64,000 nt of DNA from Methanobacterium sp. (GTDB lineage: Archaea > Methanobacteriota > Methanobacteria > Methanobacteriales > Methanobacteriaceae). The stretch spans positions 1 to 64,000 of the forward strand of contig DUPR01000036.1 of assembly GCA_012838205.1 (NCBI GenBank), read 5' to 3'. Below, piece after piece: positions 40,337 through 59,372 of this stretch. The position numbers were made by a program, and so were the translations under genes. The notes beneath the pieces were generated by a model. That model made no database searches. It was given only the letters and a program-made list of their open reading frames with translations, and was not told the origin of the DNA. Position 1 is the first letter of the stretch. Each line of letters opens with the position of its first letter.

Positions 40337-40985
40337 TGGCAGCCTCCTCACTTTCCATGGACTTTTTAACCATCTTCAAGCGTACAAAGCTTTCTCTTTC
40401 CATCTCTTCTAAGCGCATTTCAATATACTTGACAGTGTTCTGCAATCGGGGTATGATGATGTGTTCTAATGCGTTAACACGTCTTTTAGTGGATTCAATC
40501 TCACTTGCCAATAACATGATTGTTTTTTCAGTTTCTCCCAGTTCAATAATGAGTTGGATTGATTTTTCGAACTTTTTAGCTGCTTCGTCAACTTTTACGG
40601 AGGTATCCATGAATCCGTAGCCACGTTCAACAATAGTTCTCTCCTGAATTTCAGAGTCAATTATTGGAACCACCACTCCCATAATACTTCTAGAATCGAT
40701 ATCAACATCAACTGATTCAGTAACCGACATGGCCGCTTTTTTTACTGCAAGATCACCCATGTTTATTTGGGCTGCTGTTAAATCACGGTAAGCTTCCTCG
40801 AGGTTTTTGGCAACGGTTTCACGGGATCCTTTAACCTTCTCAAGGATGTTGAAAAACTCCATGATTAGAGCATTTCGTTTCTCTTTAAGGAGGCTGTGGC
40901 CTTTAACTGCCAGCTTTTCCCTCTCTTTGAGTTTTAAAAGTTCCATCCTAGTGGGGTTGATGCCTTCAATCATTTCTTGTGCCAT
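40329..40985 (-). CDS. atpD: A-type ATP synthase subunit D
   Basis: Central stalk subunit (218 residues), equivalent to gamma, turning inside the A3B3 head. Typical N-terminal [20 protein letters not shown] and a C-terminal helix [27 protein letters not shown], together a coiled-coil pair. It is 43 bases after atpB, with GAGGGATG before ATG. Confidence 0.96.
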   Translation of the reverse strand: MAQEMIEGINPTRMELLKLKEREKLAVKGHSLLKEKRNALIMEFFNILEKVKGSRETVAKNLEEAYRDLTAAQINMGDLAVKKAAMSVTESVDVDIDSRSIMGVVVPIIDSEIQERTIVERGYGFMDTSVKVDEAAKKFEKSIQLIIELGETEKTIMLLASEIESTKRRVNALEHIIIPRLQNTVKYIEMRLEEMERESFVRLKMVKKSMESEEAANG

Positions 40986-41028
40986 TTTTCATCCCTCTAT
41001 TTTATTTCTCAAAAAGTAAGGATGGGTT

Positions 41029-45645
<4,617 letters not shown>

Positions 45646-45655
45646 TTAATTCCCC

Positions 45656-46279
45656 CTATTTGAATAGTATCCCTGCAACTTCGGATCTTAGAGATTTTTT
45701 AAAGCGGAGCATCCTTGCTTCGATGGTGTTGTTTACCTCTATTTCACCGTTTGTGGTTTTTACAATGGCACCGCCAATGGTGGTTATATTTGCTCCCATT
45801 TCCAGTTTGGTAGGATTGCTGGTATTCTCACTGATACTTTTTTCAAGTGTAGGTAATGAACCTTTTATTTTAGTAACGTCGGTATCTTTTACAAGAATAA
45901 CAAGGTCTCCTCCGCCAATTTCAGTACCTGCTTCTATAATCACTTTTTCAAGGGATGCCTTGTATTCTGATGCATCTGAAGAAGCAATTTCTTTAAGCTT
46001 TTCTTCGGCTTTTTCGAAAGCTTCTTCTATTATTTCTTCTCGAGCCTCAAGTTCCATTCTCCTGGAATTCATCTTAGCTTCTGAGATAACTTGCTGATAT
46101 CTCATTTTAGCGGTTTTTTCCGCGTTCTCTAAGATTTTTTCCTTTTCGATAACTGATTGGGCTTCACCTTCAGAGAGAATGGATTGTTTTTCTTTTTCAG
46201 CTTCAGCTAATATGGAATCTGCTTTGATCTGGGCATCAGACATTATACTTGAGACTATCTTCTCTGTCCCGGCACTCAT
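45656..46279 (-). CDS. atpE: A-type ATP synthase subunit E
   Basis: Peripheral stalk subunit, 207 residues. Long N-terminal helix rich in Ala/Glu/Lys (QIKADSILAEAEKEKQSIL) pairing with AtpH, then a globular C-terminal domain (GGAIVKTTNGEIEVNNTIEAR). Start chosen at ATG 46279, giving MSAGTEKIVSSIM as in close relatives; ATG 46288 is possible. The longer frame overlaps atpK too far. Confidence 0.93.
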   Translation of the reverse strand: MSAGTEKIVSSIMSDAQIKADSILAEAEKEKQSILSEGEAQSVIEKEKILENAEKTAKMRYQQVISEAKMNSRRMELEAREEIIEEAFEKAEEKLKEIASSDASEYKASLEKVIIEAGTEIGGGDLVILVKDTDVTKIKGSLPTLEKSISENTSNPTKLEMGANITTIGGAIVKTTNGEIEVNNTIEARMLRFKKSLRSEVAGILFK

Positions 46280-46295
46280 CTTTATCATCCCGGAA

Positions 46296-46775
<480 letters not shown>

Positions 46776-46776
46776 A

Positions 46777-48789
46777 TTATTTTCCTCCTAAATCAGTGTA
46801 CTTTCTTTTGGCTCTGAAAGCCCTAAATTTCTGACTTCCTCCAATGTAAAACTGAGCAAAATACTCAACATAATGCAAACGCAATGAATTTATAAAGGCA
46901 CCCAGGGTCTGGAAGGCAAGGTTTGCAATCTGCCCTCCTATAAAGACTATTGGTGCAAGAACTATTCCAATAAAAGGGATCATTTCTCCAACAATCCCAG
47001 TTAATATGTTTACTGTAGTAGCGATTCCTCCAGTTGACAAGCATAATGCCAGTAACCTAGCATACGAAAGGACGTTTCCCAAGAAACCTGAAACATCCAT
47101 TAGTCCGAACATACCGTTGAAGTATAGGAGCATAATCAGACTCAGAATAAAAACACCTACTCCTGCGTACATGAGAATTCCTCCTCCAAATAAAAGGAAT
47201 CCAGCTGCTAGTAACACTACTCCTGCTTCAAGGACAAACCATACTATTTGGGCTCCTAAAGCTTCCCGAACATCTCCTCGTACCAAATTGTTGTAAGTTC
47301 CAAATATTAAACCTAAGTTTAGGTGAATAACACCCACAACTAAAGCGATTATAAGGATGTTTTCAGGGTGCACAAAGGAGTTTATAGAGTGAATAGTGGT
47401 TGGCAGCCATAAATTCGGATCACCCCATATAAATCGGGGTATAAAATCCCCAATAAAACTGTTCGTAACAAATCCAAGAATTATGGCCCACACTCCACAA
47501 GCAATCATAATCAGGCCCAAGTCAGCCCATGTTTTACTGTTTCTTCCCATTCCTCTGAATATGATATAACCTACAAGTGCGTCAACTATCCCATAACCGG
47601 CTTCTGTAAGGCAGAAACCAAAGAAGAAAGGGAATACTATTGCCATGAGTATTGTTGGGTCAATTTCCCGATAGTTTGGTGGAGAGTACATGTGCACAAA
47701 CATTTCATAAGGTTTGGCAAATCGTGGGTTATCAAGATGAACTGGAATTTCATCATTGTTGATATCTGGATCAGTCACATCTACAATAGAATGGCTTTCT
47801 GTTGAAGTATCAATGGTTTCCAAGGCTTCTTTTAATTTTTTCTCAGTAACCCATCCTTCAAACATCATCGTGTTTTCAGTTTTCCCGAATGAAGAAAAAA
47901 TCTCATTACGCTGTTTTTCAATCTCTAACTGTTCTCTAAGTCCTATAAGTGTTTTTAACCACTTATCAGAAACATCTGCTAAGTCATTTAATACAGATTC
48001 CTTTTCTAAACTAATGGACTCGATTTCAGATTCAGATTTTGAGATTATTTCAAGGGGTTTACCTTCTAAGGCAGAAAACTCAAATCTTTCAAATTCAAGT
48101 TTCCTTAGCTGAGTTAACACTTCGTCAGAATGCGCTTTTAAGGTTACAATAACTAGTGTTTTAAATCCTTTTTCATCACTTTCCTGGTCAAAAACAACTA
48201 TTTCATCAGTAATGTCATTTAGATTTGAAATGAAATTATCATAGGATTCTGAGGATATTTTTCCGCTAATAACAGAAACATACTCTGATCCTTCCAGAAG
48301 AGCAAGATCAAGATCAAAATTAATAAGGTTTTGCGCCACTTTAAGGGCATTTTCAAATTCAGTTTTCTTAGACTCAAGTTGACTTAATTTTTCTTCCTTA
48401 GGGGTTGTCTCGGATTCAACTTCTCCCAAGGTATTTTCGGCCTTTTTTATAAGATCCTGAACAGACAGTGCATCTACTTCTACTTTTTCAATAGGGGGAG
48501 GATTAATAAAACCCTTCACCAAAGGTAAAATTCCCTTCTCTTTCCGGGCTACTGATTCTAAAAAATCAACTGTGCCCGATGTTTTCATCAAAAGGGAGGA
48601 AACTTTACCAGTAAAAGGAGAGGCACTGGATGGTTTCAGGATTTGTCTCCATTCTGCGTCCTGTTGTATTCGCTCGGATATATCTTCAATTTGGACCAAT
48701 CCTGCTTCGTGCAGTGCATTCACCGCAGAATCCGCGTACTTGTCCAAGGTGATTATCCTGAGCTTTTTCATCCTTGCCGGCTTGAACAT
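46777..48789 (-). CDS. atpI: A-type ATP synthase subunit I
   Basis: Membrane stator subunit, about 670 residues, that forms the ion path with the K ring. The N-terminal ~370 residues are soluble and coiled-coil; the C-terminal part has about seven helices with FPFFFGFCLTEAGYGIVDALVGY (about 405-428) and SYARLLALCLSTGGIATTVN (about 575-594), including the conserved Arg. Start MFKPARMKKLRII at ATG 48789 rather than GTG 48798. Confidence 0.96.
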   Translation of the reverse strand: MFKPARMKKLRIITLDKYADSAVNALHEAGLVQIEDISERIQQDAEWRQILKPSSASPFTGKVSSLLMKTSGTVDFLESVARKEKGILPLVKGFINPPPIEKVEVDALSVQDLIKKAENTLGEVESETTPKEEKLSQLESKKTEFENALKVAQNLINFDLDLALLEGSEYVSVISGKISSESYDNFISNLNDITDEIVVFDQESDEKGFKTLVIVTLKAHSDEVLTQLRKLEFERFEFSALEGKPLEIISKSESEIESISLEKESVLNDLADVSDKWLKTLIGLREQLEIEKQRNEIFSSFGKTENTMMFEGWVTEKKLKEALETIDTSTESHSIVDVTDPDINNDEIPVHLDNPRFAKPYEMFVHMYSPPNYREIDPTILMAIVFPFFFGFCLTEAGYGIVDALVGYIIFRGMGRNSKTWADLGLIMIACGVWAIILGFVTNSFIGDFIPRFIWGDPNLWLPTTIHSINSFVHPENILIIALVVGVIHLNLGLIFGTYNNLVRGDVREALGAQIVWFVLEAGVVLLAAGFLLFGGGILMYAGVGVFILSLIMLLYFNGMFGLMDVSGFLGNVLSYARLLALCLSTGGIATTVNILTGIVGEMIPFIGIVLAPIVFIGGQIANLAFQTLGAFINSLRLHYVEYFAQFYIGGSQKFRAFRAKRKYTDLGGK

Positions 48790-48799
48790 GGTACTCACA

Positions 48800-49137
<338 letters not shown>

Positions 49138-49142
49138 GATAA

Positions 49143-49182
49143 ACGGAAATCTATTAAGGGACATATATATCTTTTACTATTT
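49143..49182 (-). promoter_or_regulatory. Promoter of the ATP synthase operon
   Basis: On the minus strand a purine-rich BRE-like GTAAAAGA runs into TATATATG (about 49162-49176). A transcript start near 49143 would leave a 29-base leader before the atpH ATG, containing GGGTGAT. Confidence 0.55.
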
Positions 49183-49226
49183 ATTTTTCAGAGTAGAAAA
49201 AAAGATTTAATAGATTTATTAGTAAT

Positions 49227-50078
49227 TCAAAGTTCTCTTTTCTTTAAATTATGATCTACAGAATCAAATTCATGGAAACGCACATCATCAACTTCAACAA
49301 ACTTTCTAAAAGGAGTTTCATAAGTTTTTTCTTCATAAATATGTGAAATTAAAGCTGGAACTCTCCCGATCATGAATATGCCTGTTCCAAATCTCCAGTC
49401 AAAACCCATATCAGATAGTATGCCTGCATTAGTACCATCTATGTTAATCCGGATACCTTTCATTTCCCGGAGAAGGTTATCAATGTTAACTGCCAATTCG
49501 GTGTGAATACCAAAACAATTATATTTTTTAGCTGTTATTATTAATTTACTAGGTCTAGGGTCCTTATCATGGAATCTATGCCCAAATCCTGGTATTTTTT
49601 CATCATTTTCAATATACTGTTCTACTATAGTAAGTGCTAAGTCTTTCAAACCATTACCGGAAGTTATATCTTCATTACAATCGGCTTTTTCATTTATTAT
49701 TTTTTGGAAAAGGCGCATGGAATGTTCTAACGCTCCTGCATGGTATTTTCCAAATGAAGAAAGCCCTCCAGAAACACAGGAGTTCATGGATGCTCCGGTT
49801 GATGCCATTATCCTGGCTACTTGAGTGCTTGGTGGAGTTACTCCATGATCACAGAAAGAGACTAAAACAGCTTCTAACATTTTTGCATCATTTTTGTTGG
49901 GAAGTTCACCTTTTATGAGTAAATAAACCATTTCCGGGAAAGAAATATTTCCAATCAAATCTTCCTGAGGATATCCTCTTGTGATAATTCGGTTGGGTTC
50001 CACCTTAGTAATGGAAGTTTTCCATCTCGGTTTGGTAATTTTTAACAAATTTCCCACAGTTTCTCTTCCAATTGCCAT
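49227..50078 (-). CDS. Citrate-synthase-family protein (citryl-CoA lyase-like)
   Basis: A 283-residue enzyme of the citrate synthase fold, shorter than true citrate synthases. The three catalytic residues are recognisable: His in SFGKYHAGALEHSM (about 110), His in IPGFGHRFHDKDPRPSK (about 171) and Asp in IRINIDGTNAG (about 215). The family includes citryl-CoA lyases and condensing enzymes. ATG 50078 is preceded by GGAGTGA, which includes the fumA stop, so it is tightly coupled to fumA. The direction and substrate, whether citryl-CoA, methylcitryl-CoA or other, cannot be read from sequence. Confidence 0.82.
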   Translation of the reverse strand: MAIGRETVGNLLKITKPRWKTSITKVEPNRIITRGYPQEDLIGNISFPEMVYLLIKGELPNKNDAKMLEAVLVSFCDHGVTPPSTQVARIMASTGASMNSCVSGGLSSFGKYHAGALEHSMRLFQKIINEKADCNEDITSGNGLKDLALTIVEQYIENDEKIPGFGHRFHDKDPRPSKLIITAKKYNCFGIHTELAVNIDNLLREMKGIRINIDGTNAGILSDMGFDWRFGTGIFMIGRVPALISHIYEEKTYETPFRKFVEVDDVRFHEFDSVDHNLKKREL

Positions 50079-50083
50079 TTTAC

Positions 50084-50977
<894 letters not shown>

Positions 50978-50995
50978 TAATAGTGATATGTTGAT

Positions 50996-51895
50996 TTAGT
51001 GAGGTATGGCTAAGTCAGCCACTCCTATAGAAGACATGGTTGCTTCAGGGTAGAAACGGTTAATCATATTTTGAACCAATAAAACTTGTTTTGCTCTTTC
51101 TTCTGCTTCTTTTAGTGTTGTATCGTATCCATGGTGAGCCGCAACTGATCCGCCTGTTTTCAAATAGGTTGGACAAGCTTTTCTAATAATTTCAGGAGCT
51201 TCATAGTGTCTGATGAACCCCCCGGAAGATTTAGGGTTTTCCATGTGAACATCCAGAGAGATATTAATGGCTTTTCTTATAGAAGCTAGCATTGGTATTT
51301 GTAAATCCCTCACTGGATTAAATGAATTTGCCCCAATTTTTTCCAAAAGTAGTGCCGATGCAGGGTTTCCATGACCACAGTGTGCTGAAACTTTGAAGTG
51401 AACATTGGCTGGCAGTTCTCTTTCTCGTCGCATTTTATTGAGAACCCATAACAGTCCTTCATCATAAACTACTATTCCCCTTACACCTAAGTCTACAGCT
51501 CTTTTCACATCTTCAATGGCATAACTAAGATTATCATATCCCCTAAGACGGTATCCTATCCTAGCACCCTCCGGAGTTTTGGCAGTAGCACTTGTATCAT
51601 AGGGTGCACGAGGACCAACACTCAAAAATAGTTCTATCTTTGCATCTCGAGCCATGTCTGCCATTTCAATTATCTCATGATCTGTTAGGAGCATTATTCC
51701 TTTGGTTTGAGTTACTCGATGTACTCTAACTTCATATTTATCCAGAGCATCCAGAAAACTTTCTAAAGTTTCTGGTTTCTGAATACCGGGAACTTCAAAT
51801 CGGTACTGGGAACCATCAGGAAACCTTTTGATGGAATCTTTTAACTTTTCAAGTTTTATGATTCCATTTTTCTTCAAAAAATTAGAAGTGTCCAT
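50996..51895 (-). CDS. TIM-barrel protein, possibly U32-peptidase-like; role unknown
   Basis: About 299 residues. It opens with FPDGSQYRFEVPGIQKPETL and has beta-alpha units typical of a TIM barrel (VHRVTQTKGIMLLTDHEI; IELFLSVGPRAPYD; GVRGIVVYDEGLLWVLNKM; VHFKVSAHCGHGNPAS; INISLDVHMENPKSSGGFI). A weak resemblance to U32-type proteins is seen, but no typical U32 signature or lyase KKCGH motif is present. Charged residues at barrel ends suggest an enzyme on an acidic substrate. The position between PrpD-like and fumA, gaps 58 and 18 bases, suggests a step in the same pathway. Confidence 0.6.
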   Translation of the reverse strand: MDTSNFLKKNGIIKLEKLKDSIKRFPDGSQYRFEVPGIQKPETLESFLDALDKYEVRVHRVTQTKGIMLLTDHEIIEMADMARDAKIELFLSVGPRAPYDTSATAKTPEGARIGYRLRGYDNLSYAIEDVKRAVDLGVRGIVVYDEGLLWVLNKMRRERELPANVHFKVSAHCGHGNPASALLLEKIGANSFNPVRDLQIPMLASIRKAINISLDVHMENPKSSGGFIRHYEAPEIIRKACPTYLKTGGSVAAHHGYDTTLKEAEERAKQVLLVQNMINRFYPEATMSSIGVADLAIPH

Positions 51896-51953
51896 AAAAT
51901 CACTTTTCTTCTTTATTGTAGGTTAATAACTAACACTCTCTTTGATAATCTCA

Positions 51954-53297
51954 TTAATTCTTTTTAAATTCATTATTAAGTTTATTCATTAGATTAAATA
52001 CATAATTATCTTCTAAATCATCTAAAATCTTTAAATGGTTTAAATTGACATGTGGGTTGAGTTTTTTAAATTTTATTAATAATTCTTCTTTGCTAAATGG
52101 GGTTTCAGGTTCTCCTTTTGCCAGATCAACTCGATTGGTGTAAATATGATCTTTACATTTTATAGTAACTTTAGCTGGTCTTTTTTGAGGATAATCAATG
52201 TTGAGGTCATCATCTTTTTTTATTCGAATTTTACTAGCAGTTTCAGCAATTTTATTCTCAATTGGTATTTTTGAAATATTCTCAATAGTTAAATCTCCTT
52301 CATTAATTAGGATGGCCATACTAACTGGTAAACTTTGCCTGATTCCTTCAGGTGTTGAAGGTTGGTAATTGTTATGGAGAGCAGCAATGTTATAGGTTTC
52401 AACGTTTATATCTTGTATATCAGTAGTTTGAAGATTGTTTTTTTTCATAATAGTCTTTACGGCATCTAAAGAGCTGTGGAGGTGTCTGCAAACCGGATAT
52501 TTTTTGAAGTAAACCTTGAGAATTTCTAATTTTTCATATTGGCCCAAAATTTGGGCACCTTTCTGTAACAAATCATCATTACCCATGGTTTTTAAAATTC
52601 CTTCTTCCCCTTCAAGAATGGTATGCGCTCCTGTGAAACCTTTTTTTGCTAGTAATGCAGATAAAACTCCTGATTGAGCAGCTCGACCTGCATGGAGATG
52701 TTTTGACATGCTTCCCGAATGATCTGCCTCAAGTAAACCTGCTGCTTGTGTTCCAGCAATTCCAAGGGCGTTTAAAACCTCTTCATATGTTAAATCCATT
52801 ATTTTCGCAGCTGCAGCTGCCGATCCAAGCGTGCCGCATGTTCCTGTGCTGTGAAAACCTCTTTCACGGTGACCCGGATTTAGAATCATGCCTAATTTGA
52901 TTGCAATCTGGTATCCGACTATTATGGAAGTTATGAAATCTTTTCCAGTTTTTCTATAGGCTTCGGATAAAGATAGTGCTGCAGGGATTATACACGCGCC
53001 TGGATGAATTTGAGCTAGACGATGCCCATCATCTAGATCAAGAGAATGGGCAGAAACTCCATTAATTAATGACGCATTCATTGGATCGGCACGAGCTGCA
53101 CCAATGACCGTTGATTTGCCAGTTTTTTGCCCTTTGTTGATTAGGTCTATCATGATTTGTGCACTTTTAGTTTGAGAACCAGCTAATGAAACCGCTAAAA
53201 AATCCATAAAACAGAGTTTAGCTTGCCTAGTAACATTTTTGGAAAATTCGGGGTAATTTGTGGATATTATAAATTTCGCTAGATCTTTGGTATTCAT
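51954..53297 (-). CDS. MmgE/PrpD-family protein
   Basis: A 447-residue protein of the family of 2-methylcitrate dehydratase and cis-aconitate decarboxylase, metal-free enzymes that act on tricarboxylates. Recognisable stretches are FMDFLAVSLAGSQTK (about 30), NGVSAHSLDLDDGHRLAQIHPGACIIPAALSLSEA (about 74-108, in parts), GTCGTLGSAAAAAKIM and ADHSGSMSKHLHAGRAAQSG (about 192-211). The C-terminal domain carries YPVCRHLHSSLDAV. First gene of the operon with the TIM-barrel, fumA and citrate-synthase-like genes. Substrate unknown; no propionate pathway partner other than the citrate synthase homologue. Confidence 0.88.
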   Translation of the reverse strand: MNTKDLAKFIISTNYPEFSKNVTRQAKLCFMDFLAVSLAGSQTKSAQIMIDLINKGQKTGKSTVIGAARADPMNASLINGVSAHSLDLDDGHRLAQIHPGACIIPAALSLSEAYRKTGKDFITSIIVGYQIAIKLGMILNPGHRERGFHSTGTCGTLGSAAAAAKIMDLTYEEVLNALGIAGTQAAGLLEADHSGSMSKHLHAGRAAQSGVLSALLAKKGFTGAHTILEGEEGILKTMGNDDLLQKGAQILGQYEKLEILKVYFKKYPVCRHLHSSLDAVKTIMKKNNLQTTDIQDINVETYNIAALHNNYQPSTPEGIRQSLPVSMAILINEGDLTIENISKIPIENKIAETASKIRIKKDDDLNIDYPQKRPAKVTIKCKDHIYTNRVDLAKGEPETPFSKEELLIKFKKLNPHVNLNHLKILDDLEDNYVFNLMNKLNNEFKKN

Positions 53298-53373
53298 TTT
53301 TATTACAACTCATATTTTACCAGTGATTTACAGTTATAATCTATATTCCTTACCCTGTAGTTTGATTTAAAAC

Positions 53374-54669
53374 TTACATTCCTCTAATTAGTGGTTTGCT
53401 CAAATGTCTCCTTGCTGAAGGTGGGACTTCATAAAAACCGGTTTTAATTTTTCTTTCAATTTTTACTTTTTCTTTAGAATTGCTGCGCATTTTTTTCCCA
53501 CAACCCGGACATTTGTAACCTTTACCGGTTCCTGCAGATTTCATTCGCCTCCCACATTCACAAAATGGATTCATATATTCATAAACTGATGCCAGAGTGA
53601 TTATCTGAATTTTTTCCAAGTTCAGGGTTCCCTTCATTCCAATTCCTCCATAAACCCTCAGGTGATCACCTGGAGCTATTTGACGCACAATTTCTCTGAA
53701 ATCTTTTGTGGGTTCATATGCAGCGCATTCCACTTCTCCCGAACTATCATATATGGTGAAAATAACATGCCCTCCTTCAATAACCACTGGAAAATCTTTA
53801 ACCACCCCTTTAACAATGTAACACTGGAATTTTTCCATCTGCGAAATATTATTGGCAACTTGCAAATGAAGATCGGTGTGTTGATTAGTAAGAAATATTA
53901 AAAAACCTTTTATGGGTTCTGAAACTTTAACTAGCTTCATTGCGTTTAAAACTGCATTAAATGTCTCGCCTCTTATTCCATAAAGTACAGGACACGGAGT
54001 ATGGGGAGTTATAGCCATATAACCATTATCTAAATTATCAAAAGTATCAGGATAGGTTTGTCTGTCCATTTCTCTGACAGATTCTAGGTCCACTTTTCTT
54101 TTTTTCCCATAGTTTAATGGGTCACGATATGCCAAGAGCTCATAGGTAGCATCATCCATAGGACAGCCAACAGCTGCCAGAGCCCCAATAACTCCCATTC
54201 CTTTTTTAAATCCGAAAAGTTCAAACCCTAATTTTTTTGCCAGTTTTTCAGTTTCTTTCTTTTTGATAATAGTTCGAATTGTTTTCAGTGCATATTCGCG
54301 AAGTTCGACCTTTGTTTGGTCTTTTAAATCTCCTTCAAAAAATACCAGCCCTGGATTGGTTTTAGGGTCTTCTAAAACCGCTAATTCCTGCACCATTTTT
54401 AGAATAATCTTTTTAGCTTTTTTAATTTCATTTCTTGATTTCAAAATAAGTTTAAATGATACAGCACCGTTTCCTCTAGTTTTATGTGGTGCAAAAGGGT
54501 TTAAACGTACTAGTCGAGGTGGCCCATCTAGTTTAAAACCGCAATCTTTAAGACGATCCAATATCACAGAACATATATAAGTGGTGCACATTCCACTAAC
54601 TGAATCAGTATCATCTATACCAACATAAAGAGGAAACAAGTCAGAATTATCAGTTTCAAAATCATTCAT
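53374..54669 (-). CDS. tiaS: tRNA(Ile2) 2-agmatinylcytidine synthetase TiaS
   Basis: Modifies C34 of tRNA-Ile2 with agmatine so that it reads AUA. The 431-residue protein has the N-terminal YVGIDDTDSVSGM kinase-like motif, the NPFAPHKTRGNGAVS block, an OB-fold region (VFTIYDSSGEVECAAYEPT) and a C-terminal zinc ribbon (CECGRRM then CPGCGKKM). ATG 54669 follows GGTGAT; the in-frame GTG 54681 lies in that site. Essential in archaea. Divergent from the HTH regulator with starts only 27 bases apart. Confidence 0.95.
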   Translation of the reverse strand: MNDFETDNSDLFPLYVGIDDTDSVSGMCTTYICSVILDRLKDCGFKLDGPPRLVRLNPFAPHKTRGNGAVSFKLILKSRNEIKKAKKIILKMVQELAVLEDPKTNPGLVFFEGDLKDQTKVELREYALKTIRTIIKKKETEKLAKKLGFELFGFKKGMGVIGALAAVGCPMDDATYELLAYRDPLNYGKKRKVDLESVREMDRQTYPDTFDNLDNGYMAITPHTPCPVLYGIRGETFNAVLNAMKLVKVSEPIKGFLIFLTNQHTDLHLQVANNISQMEKFQCYIVKGVVKDFPVVIEGGHVIFTIYDSSGEVECAAYEPTKDFREIVRQIAPGDHLRVYGGIGMKGTLNLEKIQIITLASVYEYMNPFCECGRRMKSAGTGKGYKCPGCGKKMRSNSKEKVKIERKIKTGFYEVPPSARRHLSKPLIRGM

Positions 54670-54695
54670 AAAATATATCACCAGGTGTTTTTACG

Positions 54696-55667
<972 letters not shown>

Positions 55668-55724
55668 AATTAAATTAATCATAAAAAATTAATTCAATTG
55701 CGCAAATCCACTGTTTTTACAAAA

Positions 55725-56474
55725 TCAGCGTTGAAAAAGCTTGTGGAATGTTTCTTCAGCTTCATCTTCAGAAGCAATTCCCAAAGCCACCATATCTACA
55801 TAATTCAGTGTTTTAAGGTAATCAAAAGCATCATCTGGAGTCATTATACCTGCAGCAAGTACTTTTTTGGCAATCACTGTTTTACCCAGTTTATGTATCA
55901 GTTTCCTCAAATGTTCTCTTTCATCAGGACCATGAGTATCACAGTCCATCAAATATCCCAAACGATTCACAGGAACCATATACAGTTGGAAATCATCCCG
56001 GACGGATGATTCTAAAAGGATTGCAGTTGTTTTGAATGGTAAATGGGTTGCTAAGCCAGCAATAGCTCCAAAATCAGTGATATCATTCAATTTGCTGCTG
56101 ATGTTATTCCAATCTCCCTTATCTGTTATCGTTGCATGTAAAATTATGGCTTTGGCACCTAAATTTGATAAAAGTTCTATATCATGGTTTTCTTCTTCTG
56201 GACGGGTTGTGCCTATAATATCAAGGGGGCAACCTTCATCACGCGCTATTTCAAGGGCTTCCACCACAGGAGGGTATGGTAAGAGTTGTATTCCTCTAAC
56301 TCCTAGCTGGTAGGATTTCACCATAATTTTGGCCATAGCTTCAGGTTTCCGATATAAATCTAAAATGTAAAGCCTAGCCCGGTGTCCAAACTGGGGTGCT
56401 CCAATGAAGGGGGATGTTCCTAGTAATGTCCGGGGCAATTTTTGTCCATTTAGTTTGATGTAACCTTCCAACAT
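55725..56474 (-). CDS. TIM-barrel protein of unknown function
   Basis: A 249-residue protein. Repeated beta-alpha segments include RTLLGTSPFIGAPQFGHR (about 15-32), LGVRGIQLLPYPPVVEALEIA, AKAIILHATITDKGDW, VIAKKVLAAGIMTPDDAFDYL and VDMVALGIASEDEAEETF, in the order of a TIM barrel of the aldo-keto-reductase-like kind but without the catalytic tetrad. An archaeal conserved hypothetical protein. AAGGTT... precedes the ATG. It converges with the HTH regulator. Confidence 0.65.
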   Translation of the reverse strand: MLEGYIKLNGQKLPRTLLGTSPFIGAPQFGHRARLYILDLYRKPEAMAKIMVKSYQLGVRGIQLLPYPPVVEALEIARDEGCPLDIIGTTRPEEENHDIELLSNLGAKAIILHATITDKGDWNNISSKLNDITDFGAIAGLATHLPFKTTAILLESSVRDDFQLYMVPVNRLGYLMDCDTHGPDEREHLRKLIHKLGKTVIAKKVLAAGIMTPDDAFDYLKTLNYVDMVALGIASEDEAEETFHKLFQR

Positions 56475-56518
56475 TTAAATCATAGTTCTAAGGGAATAAT
56501 TTTGTTAGATTGAATAAG

Positions 56519-56860
56519 TTATTCAACTTTATGGGCTATAACTGCAGTTCCGAAAACCAATATTTCTTGCATGACGTCGGAAATATCATTAGAATCATAC
56601 CTAGCGCTTATTATGGCATTAGCGCCCATTGCTTTGGCATGATCAATAGCTCTATATAATGCTTCTTCTCTAGTTTCTTCCATCATATTTACATATTCTT
56701 TAATTTCCCCACCAAACATGGAACGTATTCCTGCACCTATTTGGCCTCCAACACCCCTACTACGGACTGTAAGACCATATACAAATCCTTTCGTTTCTGT
56801 AATCTCATATCCAGGTACATAGTTTGAGCTTACAATTATGAATTCATCCACTGAGACCAT
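56519..56860 (-). CDS. YbjQ/UPF0145 family protein
   Basis: A 113-residue homo-oligomeric heavy-metal-binding-like domain protein. Family marks are IIVSSNYVPGYEITETKGFVYGLTV (in parts), REEALYRAIDHAKAMGANAIISARYD (in parts: AKAMGANAII) and GTAVIAHKVE. The start is ATG 56860 after GGGAGGTT. Function poorly known. Located 45 bases upstream of the TIM-barrel gene on the same strand, so perhaps co-transcribed. Confidence 0.88.
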   Translation of the reverse strand: MVSVDEFIIVSSNYVPGYEITETKGFVYGLTVRSRGVGGQIGAGIRSMFGGEIKEYVNMMEETREEALYRAIDHAKAMGANAIISARYDSNDISDVMQEILVFGTAVIAHKVE

Positions 56861-58831
<1,971 letters not shown>

Positions 58832-58839
58832 TGATTAAA

Positions 58840-58895
58840 TCTTTTTTTCTAAAAAACATTTAAAAAATATTTTTTTTTATTTATTTCCTTTTTAT
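58840..58895 (+). terminator. T-rich terminator after serA
   Basis: Several T7-T10 tracts directly after the serA stop, in a gap where the serA and JAMM genes converge. Confidence 0.45.
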
Positions 58896-58928
58896 CAAGT
58901 AATATTTTTCCTGCGCTGATTATATGAC

Positions 58929-59372
58929 TTAGGCTATTTTATAGTCAATTACATCTCCAAAAGTATCATATCCCACCATACTTTCTTCAATGTAAGGGCT
59001 AGCTATTATCAAATGGAATAACCCATTCTTGGCAAAGAAATACAGGTCTTCAGAAGAAGGAGTAGCACTGGGAATGGGATGACTATGAACTGATCCAACA
59101 GTGCCAGTGGTCATAGGCATCATAAATAAATTCATTACCGCACTATGATTTGATCTTTCTCCCGGTAAAAAAACAAGTCCTTCTATCCTCAAAATTCCAT
59201 CACTAATTTTTCCTTCCAACATGGCCATAAATTCCAGAGGATGGGATTGTCTAGCTATCTGAATTATCTCTTCTACAACTTCTCTTTCGATTATGATTTC
59301 ATGGAACCTTTTTTCCTGATTTCCCAGGAAAAAACCCATCAGTTTATTCATCCAAGTTTTTTTTTCATTCAT
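58929..59372 (-). CDS. JAMM/MPN (Mov34-PAD-1) metalloprotease-like protein
   Basis: A 147-residue zinc protease of the JAMM family. Glu in [10 protein letters not shown] (about 47), then [14 protein letters not shown] (about 96-109) giving the HxHP...SxxD motif; all three ligand positions are intact. An N-terminal helix ([20 protein letters not shown]) is extra. Archaeal members remove ubiquitin-like SAMP proteins or process sulfur carriers. No SAMP gene in the window. Confidence 0.87.
   Translation of the reverse strand: MNEKKTWMNKLMGFFLGNQEKRFHEIIIEREVVEEIIQIARQSHPLEFMAMLEGKISDGILRIEGLVFLPGERSNHSAVMNLFMMPMTTGTVGSVHSHPIPSATPSSEDLYFFAKNGLFHLIIASPYIEESMVGYDTFGDVIDYKIA

Noticed and set aside
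51954..53297. Complete 2-methylcitrate (propionate) cycle
   Set aside because: Only PrpD-like and a citrate-synthase homologue fit; no methylisocitrate lyase motif is present, so the named pathway cannot be claimed.
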